Shown here: in pieces, positions 34,091-34,472 of the stretch
Position numbering within the stretch: position 1 is the stretch's first letter
How the letters are laid out: each line of letters opens with the position of its first letter
NCBI RefSeq assembly: GCF_030433435.1
Contig: NZ_JANRHH010000017.1
Span: 12,291-46,762 of the forward strand
Length of the DNA stretch: 34,472 nt
Direction: 5' to 3'
From: Polycladomyces subterraneus
GTDB lineage: Bacteria; Bacillota; Bacilli; Thermoactinomycetales; JIR-001
The notes under the pieces: generated by a model
The model's input: only the letters and a program-made list of their open reading frames with translations
What the model was told of the DNA's origin: nothing
Databases searched by the model: none
Position numbers and translations under genes: made by a program

Positions 34091-34273
34091 ATGGGACAAG
34101 CATACAGAAGGACCAAAAAGATGGTATCTCTGATTAACTACCACTTTGTTTTCTGCCCACGTTATCGCAGAAAAGTGTTGGTCAAACAGTTGGTGAAAGA
34201 CATTTGTCAGGCTGGAAACGTTTCAAGCGAAACGATCCGGCTATATGTGGAAGAACAAAAGAAAAGGGGATGA
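34091..34273 (+). pseudogene. tnpA: IS200/IS605 TnpA with catalytic middle deleted
   Basis: 60 codons, open. The N-terminus MGQAYRRTKKMVSLINYHFV then FCPRYRRKVL is joined to KQLVKDICQ and then AGNVSSETIRLYVEEQKKRG, which is a normal TnpA C-terminus. A full TnpA has about 130-150 residues; the region with the HUH motif and the catalytic tyrosine is gone, while the frame is intact. It cannot transpose itself. Confidence 0.8.
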
Positions 34274-34277
34274 ATGG

Positions 34278-34472
34278 ATGCCCACCATCACACTCAAGCT
34301 GGAACTGTATCAACCAACCAAATTCAAACAGGCGATGTATGAACGAATGACCCAGATCAACACGAAGTTTGCAAACTGGCTCTTGCTTCATCCCGACGTG
34401 AACAAGGCGACCAGCAAGATTTTCAAGGAGTTTTCTGACGAGAAGTTCCCATCTGCAATCATTAACCAAACG
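34278..34472 (+). CDS. tnpB: IS605 TnpB (RNA-guided nuclease), N-terminal part
   Basis: 65 residues up to the window edge: MPTITLKLELYQPTKFKQAM then YERMTQINTKFANWLL, a helical wedge domain typical of the OrfB/TnpB proteins, whose RuvC nuclease lies further downstream. The start lies 4 bases beyond the TnpA stop; GGGGATG overlaps. TnpB proteins cut DNA at sites set by an RNA from the element's right end and help keep the element in place. Nothing more can be said without the rest. Confidence 0.75.
   Translation, partial: MPTITLKLELYQPTKFKQAMYERMTQINTKFANWLLLHPDVNKATSKIFKEFSDEKFPSAIINQT

Larger units (their letters stand above)
33948..34472 (+). mobile_element. IS200/IS605 element, copy 2 (runs off the window)
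   Basis: Left end as in copy 1 (16905). It contains an imperfect left-end hairpin (GCCCACGG...), a GTTGTTGCAGTATT/AATACTGATACAAC hairpin at about 34050-34085, an internally deleted tnpA and then tnpB. The right end, with any guide RNA that reaches past tnpB, lies outside the window. Confidence 0.85.

Overview
The window looks like a chromosomal stretch of a spore-forming, Gram-positive Bacillota, most likely a Bacillales/Thermoactinomycetaceae-type organism. The evidence is strong AGGAGG-type ribosome sites with GTG and TTG starts, a CotA-type spore laccase, a YheC/YheD-type ATP-grasp spore-coat protein, YjcZ-like tiny hydrophobic proteins, a type-Z (four-cysteine) ribosomal protein S14, and a heterocycloanthracin-like peptide. 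Lineage is inferred from gene content only.

Layout. 1-600: a tiny hydrophobic protein gene and a transposase tail. 616-3791: a compact pepM-ppd-phnW operon, the three steps from phosphoenolpyruvate to 2-aminoethylphosphonate (AEP); the operon stops abruptly at a junction with a decayed nitrate-assimilation locus (narK-like and nasC-like, minus strand). 5155-5964: ATP-grasp protein. 6834-7254: a displaced piece of the ribosomal spc operon (broken rplE tail plus intact rpsN), then a second tiny hydrophobic protein gene. 8204-9761: a frameshifted IS110/IS1111 element. 9993-10074: a large hairpin. 10286-12584: a COG4705-like membrane protein, a DedA protein and a small unknown protein. 12650-13420: remnants of an HpaB-like hydroxylase and perhaps an acyl-CoA ligase. 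13419-16607: a PhnB-like VOC protein, an MHS-family symporter and an unknown 185-aa protein.

16900-21900 is a gene graveyard: an IS200/IS605 copy with broken tnpA, a string of touching tiny ORFs, a LysE pseudogene flanked by short repeats, one intact DUF3465-like gene, and a broken third copy of the tiny hydrophobic protein. 21885-30424 returns to intact genes: CotA laccase, a CNNM/HlyC-type membrane protein, a Cys/Gly-repeat bacteriocin-like precursor, an amidase and an OppA-type lipoprotein preceded by an overlapping leader ORF. 30709-34472: an Est30-like carboxylesterase, an MFS transporter, a PAT-like GNAT acetyltransferase, and a second IS200/IS605 copy whose tnpA has lost its catalytic middle but which is followed by the start of tnpB, cut by the window end.

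Best candidates for something new: the orphan precursor peptide at 25608-25952 (16 Cys, nine of them at exact six-residue spacing), and the tiny hydrophobic gene family with a duplicated, highly conserved non-coding leader. The truncated AEP operon also deserves attention because its product's destination is missing.
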